This document shows, piece after piece, positions 47,068 to 58,297 of a stretch of 64,000 nt of DNA (its first letter is position 1; each line of letters starts with the position of its first letter). The position numbers were made by a program, and so were the translations under genes. A model generated the notes under the pieces. The model was not told the DNA's origin. It searched no databases and was given only the letters and a program-made list of their open reading frames with translations. This DNA comes from Hydrangea macrophylla (lineage: Eukaryota; Streptophyta; Magnoliopsida; Cornales; Hydrangeaceae): NCBI GenBank assembly GCA_033977485.1, contig CM066991.1:28331850-28395849 (forward strand), in the 5' to 3' direction.

Positions 47068-47183
47068 AGGCGACGATCAAGTTTTTAGATTACCTCAGTC
47101 TCTCTTCATCTCTTTCTATTTTTATTTTTCTCTTCTTTTCAGTTCTTTTGGGTAAGTTCTCACCCTAGGGACCCTCTCAGTTC

Positions 47184-50100
47184 ATGTCCGAGAATTCCAT
47201 TGAAGGAATTTTTGGAAATCCTTTCTATCTGTCTGACTCTGAAAGCTCCATCAACCCCATAGCCACTCCAACTGCATCAATGGATGATCATCAGAGTGAA
47301 AACGGTGACAATGTTGTGGTACCAATCGATGAGGCACTCCGTCCTCTTTGCGATCTCATGCAACCAGAACATGCACCTACGCCCTCTTGCATTCAAATCC
47401 CACCGCACAATGGCGAATTCCAGTTTCGCAATGGGATGATTCAACTGCTTCCTACTTTTCAAGGGATGGAAAGCGAGAAGGCGTATTTACATGTCACCGA
47501 TTTCGAGGATGTTTGCAAAACATTCTCGCAAACTTGTCCTAGGGAGGTGGCGCATTTAATGCTATTCCCCTTCACTTTGAAAGATAAAGCGAAGGCGTGG
47601 CTCCACTCCCTAAAACCTAATTCAATTTTCACCTGGCATGCGATGCGCACCGCATTTTTAAAGAAATTCTATCCTACTCGCATGACCACAGACCTTCAGC
47701 GTCAAATCAATTCCTATAAACAAAAGAGCAATGAAACCTTCACAAAAGCATGGGAGCGTTTCAAAGATTTGCTTCTCTCGTGCCCACATCATGGGTTTGA
47801 GAAATGGCGAACGATCAGCTTCTTTTATCGGGGATTGAATGGTGAAACAAAGAAGTTGGTGGAAACGATGAGCTCGGGACCATTTCTGCGTAAAAACACT
47901 GAAGAGGCCGAAGCCCATTTCGAATGGTTAGCTGAATACGCTCATGAATGGTCAAATTCTGACAATATCTCACGCTCACAGATATCCTGTGTAGAGGAGA
48001 AAAGCCTATACCAGCTAACCAATGAAGATCACCTCATGACTAAGTATGCAGAGCTGGCAAAGAAGGTAGAGGAGTTAAGTATGAAAGGAGAGAGCTCTAG
48101 GCAAGTCTTGCCTGAAGAACCATGTGGCACATGCAACATGTTGGGACATCCAACTCAATATTGTCCTAATGTGCCACATTTTCAAGAGCAAGCCCCTATA
48201 GAGATGAATGCCATGCAAGGTTTTCGAGGGGCGGGGAATTCCAACAATAATTTTCAAAATAACAATAGATGGAATCACCCCGGTTTTGATTGGAGAAATA
48301 ATGCTGGGGCCCAAAATCAATATCAACAGCAGCCCTACAACAATAATCAATATCAAGGGCAAAACAATAGGCCAGCCCAGCATTACAATCAAAACAGAAC
48401 TAATAATTACAATCAAGCTCAACCCTCCAATGCACCACAAACCAATGCCTATGTGCCCCCGCACAAGAAGGTACAAGAGGAGGAGCCACTTGCTAATGCC
48501 AATCTAACGCAGCAACTCATCCAAATGATGAGTAGAATGTCTGCTACACTAGAGAGGATAGATGCACGGCAAGAGAGCTCAGGAGGAACATTCCCTGCTC
48601 AACCACTTCAGAACCCCAAGGGACATAACAATGGTCCTAACAATCAAGAACATGCTAAAGCTGTGACTACACTGAGAAGTGGAAAAATCATAGAGAAAGG
48701 CATGCCTCTGTCCACTCCCGAAGTGTACGATGAGGAGGAAGTGGTGGATAAGGATGTTGAGCTACCATCTATTCAAGAGGAGGAGCAGTCTACCAATGAC
48801 AAACCAATCAAGGCAAACACTGAAGCTCCTCGAGTAGAAGAAGAAGTTGAGCGAAGGCCTGGGAAGGAGTCCGTTAAGGAGGAACCACCAAAATGCCCCT
48901 TCCCTGCACCTTATCCTCAACGGTTGAAGAAACCCAAGAATGAGACGAAGAATCAGGAGTTTCTGGAACTGTTTAAGCAAGTTAAGATTAACCTTCCACT
49001 CCTAGATGCTATCAAGCAAGTGCCGGCCTATGCTAAGTATCTCAAAGATCTATGCACGGTCAAGAGGAGGCAAAGCGTGAAGAAACATGCTTATGTCGCA
49101 TGTCAAGCCAGTGCGATCATTCAAAATGAGTTGCCCCCAAAACTCAAAGATCCCGGCACACCTACGGTCTCATGTAGAATTGGGAATCAAAAGATAGACA
49201 ACGCACTCCTCGATTTAGGAGCAAGCGTGAACCTGCTGCCATATTCAGTCTATAAATAGCTAGGGTTGGGTGAACTCAAACCCACTCGAGTTGCTTTGCA
49301 ATTGGCAGACAGATCTGTAAAGTACCCTAGAGGGGTATTAGAGGACGTCCTGGTCCAAATAGACACTTTTGTCTTTCCGGTTGATTTCGTGATATTGGAC
49401 ACAGAACCTGTGTCTAATCCTGGTGCACATATCCCAGTTATTTTTGGACGTCCATTCCTCAACACCATTGATGCCACAATCAAGATTAGAACTGGTATCA
49501 TGACTATCGTATTCGGGAACATGACGTTGAATATCAAGATCTTCTCTAATCCCTGACCTGAAGAATACGATGATGAGGAAGAAATCCATTATATAGACAC
49601 GGTCATTGAAGATGAAGTTGACTTGGTTGACTATAAAGATCCTTTGGAAGTTGTGATGACTCAATTTGGCGATATTTATCAGCCTGCAGAGTCCACCCCA
49701 TTGGATGCTGACTTGAACCAGACGTGTCTTATGATGGATACGAAAGAGGAGGATAGAGCTGATTGCATGTGGATACAGCCATATGAACAACTGCCTCCTA
49801 AAACCAAGTTGGTAATGCCCTCTAGTTTCCAGTTCCCGGAATTAGAATTGAAGGAGCTCCCCAAAGAGCTAAAATACGCATTCCTAGGGACTGGAAAAAC
49901 TTATCCTGTGATCATTTCATCTGTTTTAACTCATGAACAGGAAAGTAAGCTAGTAGAAATGCTTACCAAGCATAAGGATGCTATGGGATGGACAATTGCT
50001 GACCTCAAAGGCATAAGCCCATCTATATGCACGCATAAGATATATCTGGAGGAAGACGCTAAACCCTCAAGGCAAATGCAAAGGCGTCTGAACCCCAACA

Positions 50101-52745
50101 TGCAAGAAGTAGTTAAAAAGGAAGTGCTTAAACTACTTGATGTTGGGATGATATATCCTATATCTGATAGTCCTTGGGTTAGTCCTACCCAAGTAGTTCC
50201 AAAGAAAGCAGGCATAACGGTCATCCCAAATAAAGAGGGTGAATTAGTACCGACACGTGTCCCCACTGGATGGAGGATGTGCATTGACTACAGGAAGTTA
50301 AATACTGTGACCCGAAAGGACCATTTTCCTTTGCCATTTATGGATCAAATGCTAGAACGCGTGGCGGGTCACAAGTATTACTGCTTCTTGGATGGATACA
50401 GTGGATATAATCAAATTGAGATTGCTCCTGAAGATCAGGAGAAAACCACATTCACGTGTCCATTCGGTACTTTTGCCTACCGACGAATGCCGTTTGGCCT
50501 ATGCAATGCACCGGCTACCTTTCAGCGGTGCATGCTGAGTATATTCAGTGACATGGTCGAAAACATCCTTGAAGTTTTCATGGATGATTTTTCAGTATTC
50601 GGCCATAGCTTCGAAGATTGCCTTAGCAATCTCGAGCAGGTTTTAATGAGGTGTGAAGACAAACACCTAGTCTTGAATTGGGAGAAGTGTCACTTTATGG
50701 TGACCAAGGGTATAGTTCTAGGCCACATAATATCCGATGAAGGAATCCAAGTGGATAAGGCTAAGATCGACATAATCTCAAATCTACCTGTCCCCCGTAC
50801 AGTGCGAGACATTCGTTCATTCTTGGGGCACGCAGGTTTTTATCGTCGATTTATCCAGAATTTCAGTGCAATATCTCGACCCCTTTGTCAACTTCTTGTC
50901 AAAGATGCACCTTTCGAGTGGTCAGAGAGTTGCCAAAAGTCCTTTGAGGATCTAAAAGATCTCCTCACCTCCGCACCTATAATACAGGCACCCGACTGGA
51001 GTTTGCCTTTTGAATTAATGTGCGATGCTAGTGATTACGCCATTGGCGCAGTCCTAGGCCAGAGAAAGGACAATAAGCCACATGTGATATACTACGCCAG
51101 CCGAACCTTGAATGACGCTCAAATGAATTACACTACCACCGAGAAGGAGCTGCTGGCTGTAGTATTCGCTCTGGACAAGTTTAGGTCTTACCTGATAGGG
51201 TCGCCAATCGTCTGTTTTACAGATCATTCGGCCCTCAAGTATCTTTTGTCAAAGAAAGACGCTAAACAACGGCTTATTCGCTGGATACTCTTACTCCAAG
51301 AGTTTGATTTAACAATCAAGGACAAGAAAGGAGTAGAGAATGTGGTTACGGATCATTTATCCCGGTTGACTTTTACCGATAACACTGAATCCCAATCCAT
51401 TAAAGATGAGTTCCCAGATGAACAGCTACTGGCAGTAAGTAGTCTGCCTTGGTATGCTGATGTTGTAAACTACCTCGTCACGGGTGAAACACCAACTCAG
51501 TGGTCGAACCAGGATAGGAAACGGTTCCTCTCGTTCGCGCGTCACTTCTTCTTTGATGACCCATACCTTTTCAAGTACTGTGCTGATCAGGTCATCAGGC
51601 GCTGCGTCCCCAATGAGGATATAACCGTAATATTAGCATCATGCCATTCTGAGGCATGCGGTGGCCATTTTGCGTCACAAAAGACCGCACAAAAAGTGTT
51701 ACAAAGCGGTTTTTACTGGCCCACAGTCTTCAAAGATGCTTATTCCTTTTGCAAGACATGCCAACGCTGTCAAAAGCTTGGAACCATTTCTAAAAGGAAT
51801 TCTATGCCTTTAACCCCTATCATCACAATTGAGATATTCGATTGTTGGGGCATAGATTTTATGGGCCCATTTCCCAAGTCGAATAACTATGAGTACATAC
51901 TCCTTACTGTGGAGTATGTATCCAAATGGGTAGAAGCGATACCAACGAGACGAAATGACCACAGAACGGTCATGTCATTTCTCAGAGAGCATATTCTGTC
52001 TCGTTTTGGTACTCCGAAAGCTTTATTAAGTGACCAAGGCAAGCATTTCTGCAATAAGCCCTTGGAGTCACTTCTCAAGAAATACGGAGTCCATCATAAA
52101 GTCGCTCTTGCTTATCATCCACAGTCAAATGGGCAAGCAGAATTGGCTAACCGAGAAATCAAGCATATTCTCGAGAAGACGGTTAGTTCCAATAGAAAAG
52201 ACTGGGCATACAAATTAACTGACGCATTATGGGCATACCGTACTGCTTATAAGACTAATCTTGGTATGTCCCCGTATAGACTAGTTTACGGGAAAGCTTG
52301 CCACCTTCCTGTTGAAATTGAACATAAAGCTTATTGGGCGACACGCTCATTGAACTTTGATATTCAAGAGGGAGGCCAGCTACGCAAGCTTCAACTTGCA
52401 GAGCTAGAGGAAATACGACGAGACGCGTATGACTCTGCAAAGTTACATAAGGAAAAGTTGAAGGCTCGACACGATCGTACGATTTTTCGTAAATCATTTG
52501 AGCCGGGGCAGAAAGTGTTGCTGTATGATTCTCGCCTCCATCTTTTCCCAGGAAAGCTCCGTTCCCGGTGGACAGGCCCGTTCATCGTAAAAACTGTTTT
52601 TCCACATGGGGCGGTCGAGATTGTTAATCCCAAGAACGATGATTGTTTCAAGGTCAATGGCCAAAGATTGAAGCCGTTCTTGGAGAATTTCCAAACTGAA
52701 GTTGAGCACATCCAGCTGGATGAGCCCAGCTATTCTCATGATTAA
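47184..52745 (+). pseudogene. Element B gag-pol polyprotein (gag, PR, RT, RNaseH, IN), two nonsense codons
   Basis: A single frame of 1854 codons starting at MSENSIEG, 141 bases after the LTR. Gag has a CCHC knuckle at residues 314-327 (CGTCNMLGHPTQYC) and an N/Q-rich linker after it. The protease core DLGAS is at residue 677. RT carries [13 protein letters not shown] and FMDD (Asp 1134-1135). RNaseH begins at [14 protein letters not shown]. The integrase has His 1488 and 1495 and Cys 1523 and 1526, and the catalytic triad Asp 1558, Asp 1617, Glu 1653 (D-35-E spacing for the last two). TAG at 49257-49259 (PR) and TGA at 49554-49556 (PR/RT linker) interrupt it; A has sense codons at both places. 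The frame is otherwise open throughout, with no shift. Confidence 0.96.
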
Positions 52746-52895
52746 AAATCCAAAGTGCAGTTCCAATTGTTGTTGTATTTTTTCTTCTTTCCCTGCATTT
52801 TAGTTTCTTTCCTTCTTTTGTGTTTAGTTTTTGTTCGTTCTTTCGTGTTTGTGATTTAGTTCTAACCCATTATTCCTTAAACCACTCTGTTGCAG

Positions 52896-53829
52896 GTGCG
52901 TAGATGCGAGGTGATGATGTTCACTCTGTCGGTTCTTGGGCTGATTCAGAATGTCGCTGTGGCACCTGGATTGAGGGTGAACTCATACCTTGCCCCTTGC
53001 TTCATCAGGACCCTGAAGCTCATTCTCTTATTGATGCTGCTCAAGGGTACATTCCATATCCACCAGCCCTCCTGGATATCAATCCATACGAAAATATGGG
53101 ATTTCAGGATGATGATGATGTGGAGGAGGATGATGACCTGTACATGGGATGCATGGTGGATGACGCACTCATGGCGCAGTGGGAAAACGATGACATGTGG
53201 GAGCCATGGGAGGATCATGTCCTTCAGGATGTCATCCCAGAACGCCACAATGCTGTCTTTGTTTTTGTTGACGATTTCCTCGTGCTTGAGTTGGTCCCAT
53301 ACCGCTATGTGCACTTGAGCTACTTGCTATTCAGGCTCCAATGGCCCTTACCAGCCAGTGCATTTTGGGAACCAATGCCAATAGTGAGGTTGGAACTTGT
53401 CACAGTTCTTTGTATTATTGTTTCTATTCTTTGTTTTTCTTTTTGTGTTAACTCGTGTTTCTTGTGTTCTGTTGTTTAATTTCAGTTTGTTGTCTCTTGT
53501 CCAGGATTGTCACTATGTTCCTAAATGGCATCCCGGTATTCCTTCCACATCAACTGATTCATGGTCTTGGGCCCTATATAAGGCCCCCACTCACTCCGCC
53601 GCAAGAGGAGGGTCCGTTGCGAAATCACACTCCTTTATCCTTGTCTCCGTCCGGATCACCTCTTGCATGGGCTTTCAATTCCTTGGAGACTCCAGACTTG
53701 TTTGATGATGTCCTTGCTGCTTTTCGATTGTTCTGGGATAAGGAATCATCAAGTTTGGACTTCACGTCTGAAGATTCGGCGGATTATGAAGAGATAGTGG
53801 AAGAGGAAATCTTTATAATCGAAGACTAG
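52896..53829 (+). CDS. Element B acidic two-exon gene downstream of pol
   Basis: A possible 3' splice site TTGCAG (52895) precedes the ATG at 52904. Block 1 (52904-53388) is acidic: MRGDDVHSVGSWADSE, DDDDVEEDDDLYMG, a WENDDMWEPWEDH segment and VDDFLVLELVPYRYVHLSYL. An intron-like pyrimidine-rich stretch follows. Block 2 (to 53829) is proline-rich (LTPPQEEGPLRNHTPLSLSP), then LFDDVLAAFRLFWDKESSS, then an acidic end. Joining G|GTTGGA (53389) to GTCCAG (53504) keeps block 2 in frame; the same is true in A. An alternative donor A|GTGAGG (53384) would give a shorter end with the stop at 53705. No known domain recognised. Probably expressed from a spliced subgenomic RNA (inference). Confidence 0.6.
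53389..53504 (+). other. Putative intron in the acidic gene of B
   Basis: GT at 53389 (or 53384), a long T-rich tract (TTTCTATTCTTTGTTTTTC) and an AG at 53503-53504; another AG lies at 53484-53485. The A counterpart (10608-10495) has diverged sequence but the same donor context (CCAATAGTGAGGTT), T-rich tract, acceptor and phase. Confidence 0.55.
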
Positions 53830-54165
53830 TGCTACATTTCAGTTGTTTCTGTTCAATTTCAATTCTTGTTTAGCAACTGGAATGTAATCCTTGACAAAAT
53901 GTTTTTGGTTTTAGTTTTAGTTTTATTTTTGGTTTTCTTTAGTTAAATAAGGTTTTAACCACAGTTGGGGATGATAATGTTGCAATTTGGATGCACTTAT
54001 AAAGTTTTATTTTTATATATAAATTGCAATTTTCTATTCTGAGGATGAATTTCTGTCATACATGCTTGTACTTCAACTGTTTTTCAGTCTCTCTGTATGT
54101 TCAGAATTGTTTCTGCTAGTTGGGGGTGATGTAGTTCATATCCCAATGATTTCTGGAATTTTTGT

Positions 54166-54282
54166 GTTCGATCGATCGAACCAAGTTCGATCGATCGAAA
54201 CCTGAATGTTCAAGCGCTTGTAGTCTATGTTCAAGCGATTGAGGGATTTGTTTTCGATCGATCGAACATAGTTCGATCGATC
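54166..54282. repeat. Internal GATCGATC palindrome cluster 1 in B
   Basis: TTCGATCGATCGAAC, TTCGATCGATCGAAA, TTCAAGCGCTTG, TTCAAGCGATTGA, TTCGATCGATCGAAC and TTCGATCGATCGAAC. Same unit and variant set as in the LTR, but in internal sequence. A lacks this region. Confidence 0.93.
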
Positions 54283-54628
54283 GAACGAGGCATTTAAACG
54301 AGGCGTCTTCAGGACATTTCTTCATTTCTCTCACTCTCACTCTCAATCGCTCGAAGACAGGGAGAAGGCGACTCGGAAAATTTTCGTTTTTGGCATCCAA
54401 AAGGGAGCCCTGATCAATCCTCTGATCGTCTTCATCGTTATCTCATCATCTCTCCATCCCCACTGCAGGTTTCTACACTGAGGTAGGCCCCACGGATTTG
54501 TTTCTTTTTCTTTTCCTCTTTGTAGTGTTAGAAAATCCCAAGGGGGTGTCCCCTTGGTCTTAGGATCGTCTGTTGTTAGCGTAAGTTAGGTTTTCTTTTC
54601 GTTTCTGCGAGTGCTGAACACCGCTGTG

Positions 54629-54733
54629 TTCGATCGCTCGAACTGGTTTTGAGCGATCGAAGGGGAGATGTTCGATCGATCGAACAAAGTTCAAGCGATC
54701 GAAGTCTACTCCAGTTTGATCGATCGAACTCCA
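54629..54733. repeat. Internal GATCGATC palindrome cluster 2 in B
   Basis: TTCGATCGCTCGAAC, TGAGCGATCGAA, TTCGATCGATCGAAC, TTCAAGCGATCGAA and TTGATCGATCGAAC. It ends about 65 bases before the putative 3' splice site of the env-position ORF. Confidence 0.93.
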
Positions 54734-54807
54734 GCAGTGTTTGGTTTGTTTCTTTTTCTTCCTATTCTTATCTGTATCTTGTGTGGTCTTATTTTCAGGA
54801 CTGCAAG

Positions 54808-56223
54808 ATGAATCCAGTGACGGGCTATCATAAGTCCAAGCCCCTCGACCGTACTATACCAGATCCGGTACCCGCTCACGGGTTTCGGAATAACGAGGAT
54901 AGGGTTTGGTTTGAGCGGTACTTTCAGACGAGGATGGTTATGATCGAGCGGCCTATTGAGCATATCTGGACTGAGAGCCCGTGGTTCCTTACATGGATCC
55001 GCGCTATGCCTCACTGGTTCGATCTCCTGTCGTTGGCCAAGAGGGTCAACCTATCCTGGATTAGAGGTGCGTGTGCGACTATGATTAGCGACCCGTTTAC
55101 GTCATTCACCTACCATGCTTTCTTTCGGAGTCGTTCATTCATCATCAGTCCCGCGACCGTTTCCGCCGCGTTGGGGGTACCAGAGGTACCTGATTATGTT
55201 TGCCCCCACCGGCCTGATGCACCCGTGACCCCACCATCCGCTATTATCAGGGAGCTCACTGGAGGCGCCGTCCCGTCTTGGGATGGCGATGCTTTGATCG
55301 AGGACCACTTTCTCACCGATGATTACCATATGCTTCATTTGGTCCTCAGCAATTGCCTCCTAGTGACGTCCTATAGAGAGAAGATCGCGGCTTGGTATGC
55401 GCGAGTCTTATATGCTGTGGGGACGGGACAACCTGTTTGTATACCATGCCTATATATTGATTTTATGGTCCACCCCACCCGTTACATCTCGTCCAGGAAG
55501 CACCTGAAGGGTGCTTGGGCGATTCAGAGGGTCATGGCTGATGCCGGGTTCCTCGAGCTCGCTGGAGATGATATCCGCCCTTCTCCCCGCCGATTTAGCG
55601 AGGCGGCTGCTCGCCGCTCCGACGCCCAGAAGAGGAAGCGCAAGGGGAAAGGGACAGCGAGGGTGAGGGGGAGGAAGAAGAGGCGTGGCGGTACAGACAC
55701 GGAGGCAGGAGCTTCAGGGACACCCACCGAGGTGGAGGAGCTTGACTCGGATGATGAGGATGATCCAGTTGCTGCGGTTCAGCAGTTTGAGCTGCGACAG
55801 CGGTCGCAGTCTCGTGCCCAGGGAGAGTCTTCTTCTTCTGTGCCTCTCCCGACAGTTCGCGAGCTATTATTGGAGGAGAGAGAGGCCAGTATTAGACTCG
55901 AGGGCAGGATAGACCATCTCCAGACTCTACTGGAGTCCATTTTGATTTAGATAGGGGTTGATCAGGCTGTTCACTCTGCTCACCATCCCACAGCCACCCC
56001 ATCTGCTCCGTCTGCTGCTGATCCGTCACATGTTGATACTCCTACGGATCCACCACTTACTGATCCAGTATCTGCTGCTGCCCCAGCTTCTGTGGCTGCT
56101 GATCCTGTTTCCACCACTGCTTCCGAGCCATCTACTACTGCTCCTACTACTACTGTATTGCCGCCTGCTCCCATCGACATCCCTTCTGATGTAGCAGATG
56201 ATACGCCGTCTGGGGTCGATTAG
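54808..56223 (+). pseudogene. Element B env-position ORF (plant retrotransposon protein), one nonsense codon
   Basis: I place the start at MNPVTGYHKSKP (54808), ten bases after TTTTCAG; the upstream extension of the frame to 54649 is only palindrome repeat. Domain-like core, residues about 25-260: RVWFERYFQTRMVMIERPIE, SPWFLTWIRAMPHWFDLLSL, SAALGVPEVPDYVCPHRPDA, then DDYHMLHLVLSNCLLVTSYR and HPTRYISSRKHLKGAWAI. A basic run (QKRKRKGKGTARVRGRKKRR) resembles a nuclear localisation signal. A short helical segment (EEREASIRLEGRIDHLQTLL) follows. TAG at 55948-55950 interrupts the frame, which then continues with a P/S/T/A-rich tail to 56223; A reads through at that codon. No signal peptide or membrane segment, so an envelope role is unsupported. 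The family is known from Athila elements; function unknown. Confidence 0.8.
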
Positions 56224-58297
56224 TCTTAGTTGGGGAGGTGGTTTTTTATGTATTTTTGGTTAGTAGTGTTCTGATTGTTGTTATATTTTTGGTTGGTGGT
56301 ATATGTTGGTGGTTGTGGTTGTATTATTTGGTTAGTTGGTATTGTATGGACAGTTTTTATCACTGCTTGTATTTTATTGTATTCTGTTCATATTCCAGTA
56401 GTTTCGATTGATTGGATCATGGTTTTATCGTGTTATTTTTATTTATTGATCCTGTTTGTTTTGGAGATTGTGTTCTACTTTTCTATGCTAGGTTGCTTTG
56501 CTTGCGATCATCATTTGCTCTATACAGGTGATACCCATCTCTTTTATTTATTGAAAACCAACTTCTGGGGACTTTGTTGTTTTCAGTTGGGGGTAGGAGA
56601 CAATAGATAGGTATACACCCGTAATAATCAGGTTTTGCACTTAGATATGTTTTAAATTTAATGAGAACACAGTCTGTTAAAATTTTGAAAATTTTTGAAG
56701 TATATTGATAGAATAACTTTGAATAACCTCTCCTGCTTCTTAATTTATAGTATTCTCATCTTTTTATGGATTAAATCCACGCGGTTTTTCTGTATCATTG
56801 AAATGAATTGCATATGTAAAGCTATTATGTACCCAACACTTTTGTGCACTAATTAGCAGCCATGTAGAAAATCTGAAAATGGAATTAAAATGAATATTGT
56901 GCGAAAAAGAACAAGTAGTGGAGGCTAATAACCCTTTTGTGAGCTATTGAGCCAATCATCATTTCTGAGGGGATTCTCATACATTGTCGAATGTTTTTTC
57001 TTGCATATACTTGGTAAATTCGTTGTTAAGTCTCAGTTTTCTTTAAAGTTTTGACTGCTTGTTAGAGGAGAACGTTCAGGATTTACCAATTAAACTCGAT
57101 GAACACTTAAGTGCTAAAAATTGAAAGTTGAGAAGATGATTCAAGCCATCGTTTACCCATTCCTTTACCTAATATAGCTCACCCTCATTCATTGAATCGT
57201 TTCACCCCTGATCCCACCTCAATTAAATATTTCCAATAAAATCACAAGAATCCAAATCTTTTATCTATACCTTGACCTCATTGAACCGTTTGATAAATTT
57301 ATTGAGAATGAGTCATCAAAGTATGTGAAATGGAAGGAAGTTGTTGTGGGGATGTTCCAGGTTAAAAAAAAAAAAAAAAAAAAAAATTGATGATGAATGA
57401 AGAGGTTTAAAAAAAAAAAAAAAAAAAAAAAAAGAAGTATATGAAGGGAATGGGAGATTGGGTGGAGAAAAGTATAAATAATAAAAAGAGAAGAAATTCC
57501 ATCACATACTAAAAAGCACACTCTTCTCTACAACACCCCCACCTACTAAATAAAAGCCGCAAGTCAAAGTCTTGAAGATTCTCAATAATTGATTTGAACA
57601 TGGAAGTGTGAGTTGAGTTCTCCACGGTATTTCGCTCCTCTAGTAAGTAGTATTCCATGCATGAGACTATACACTCTTAAATGTTCGTTTTTCATAGAGT
57701 CCAGTATGAAAGCATTAGCACTTTGAATATCATTCTTATCAAAACTTTCATACGATGTGCGATCATTGTAAAGCAAGTTTCGGAGAGACGTTCTTTTTGA
57801 GTGTGACCAATGTGAGAATTGAGCTAAAACTGCAAGTTTTCCAAAGTATAATATTCTGGATAACTCTTAATAAGGGTTGGACGCATGGTTGTTAATTTCA
57901 CACACACACGGGTGCATGATGGTAATACATTTGTATATTTTACTTGGTGATATGGGGGAGCATGTGGATCTCTTTCATGGGTTGATAGAGGATATTATAT
58001 TATTGTAGAGTTGAATTAATAGCTTAATGGAAGGGGAAATTCTACAAGTTGTTCTAAATCTTTTTGAGCTTAAAAATTGGAATTTTGTGGGTATTTTCAC
58101 TGCAAACCCTCACGAGACAATACTCGTCCACTAGGGGGAACCTAGGGGTTTAACGGCTTGTTGCATTCGCTAAATGCAACCGCGATTCCTGCGAAAGTGA
58201 GTTAGGATTTATTCTTTTTATCTTAGTTTAGGTTGTTTTTAGTTTCTTTTATTTTCGCTTTATCGCTAGGGACTAGCAATAAGCTAGTTGGGGGTTG
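56224..58297 (+). other. Element B 3' untranslated region and polypurine tract
   Basis: Non-coding and T-rich. PPT-like words AGTTGGGGAGG (56228), CAGTTGGGGGTAGG (56585) and the functional CTAGTTGGGGGTTG (58284-58297), which abuts the LTR. Two long A-runs (57365-57386 and 57409-57433) sit in the middle. The sequence aligns with A 8696-7536 and 4307-3298, which shows where E inserted in A. Hydrophobic open frame 56275-56610 is a T/G-rich artefact. Confidence 0.75.

Larger units (their letters stand above)
53830..54807 (+). other. Spacer upstream of the env-position ORF in B, with internal palindrome clusters
   Basis: Non-coding. It holds a PPT-like AGTTGGGGGTGATG at 54119, GATCGATC clusters at 54166-54282 and 54629-54733, isolated sites (TCAATCGCTCGAAG at 54343) and a T-rich tract ending TTTTCAG (54798), a likely 3' splice site. 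Translation of the second cluster gives an artificial N-terminal extension to the next ORF. Confidence 0.7.

Noticed and set aside
56275..56610. Hydrophobic ORF after the B env-position ORF, a candidate transmembrane protein
   Set aside because: T/G-rich 3' UTR gives Leu/Phe/Val-rich translation by composition. The frame is not kept in A.
57261..57521. Phe-rich minus-strand ORF
   Set aside because: Encoded by two long A-runs in the B 3' UTR.
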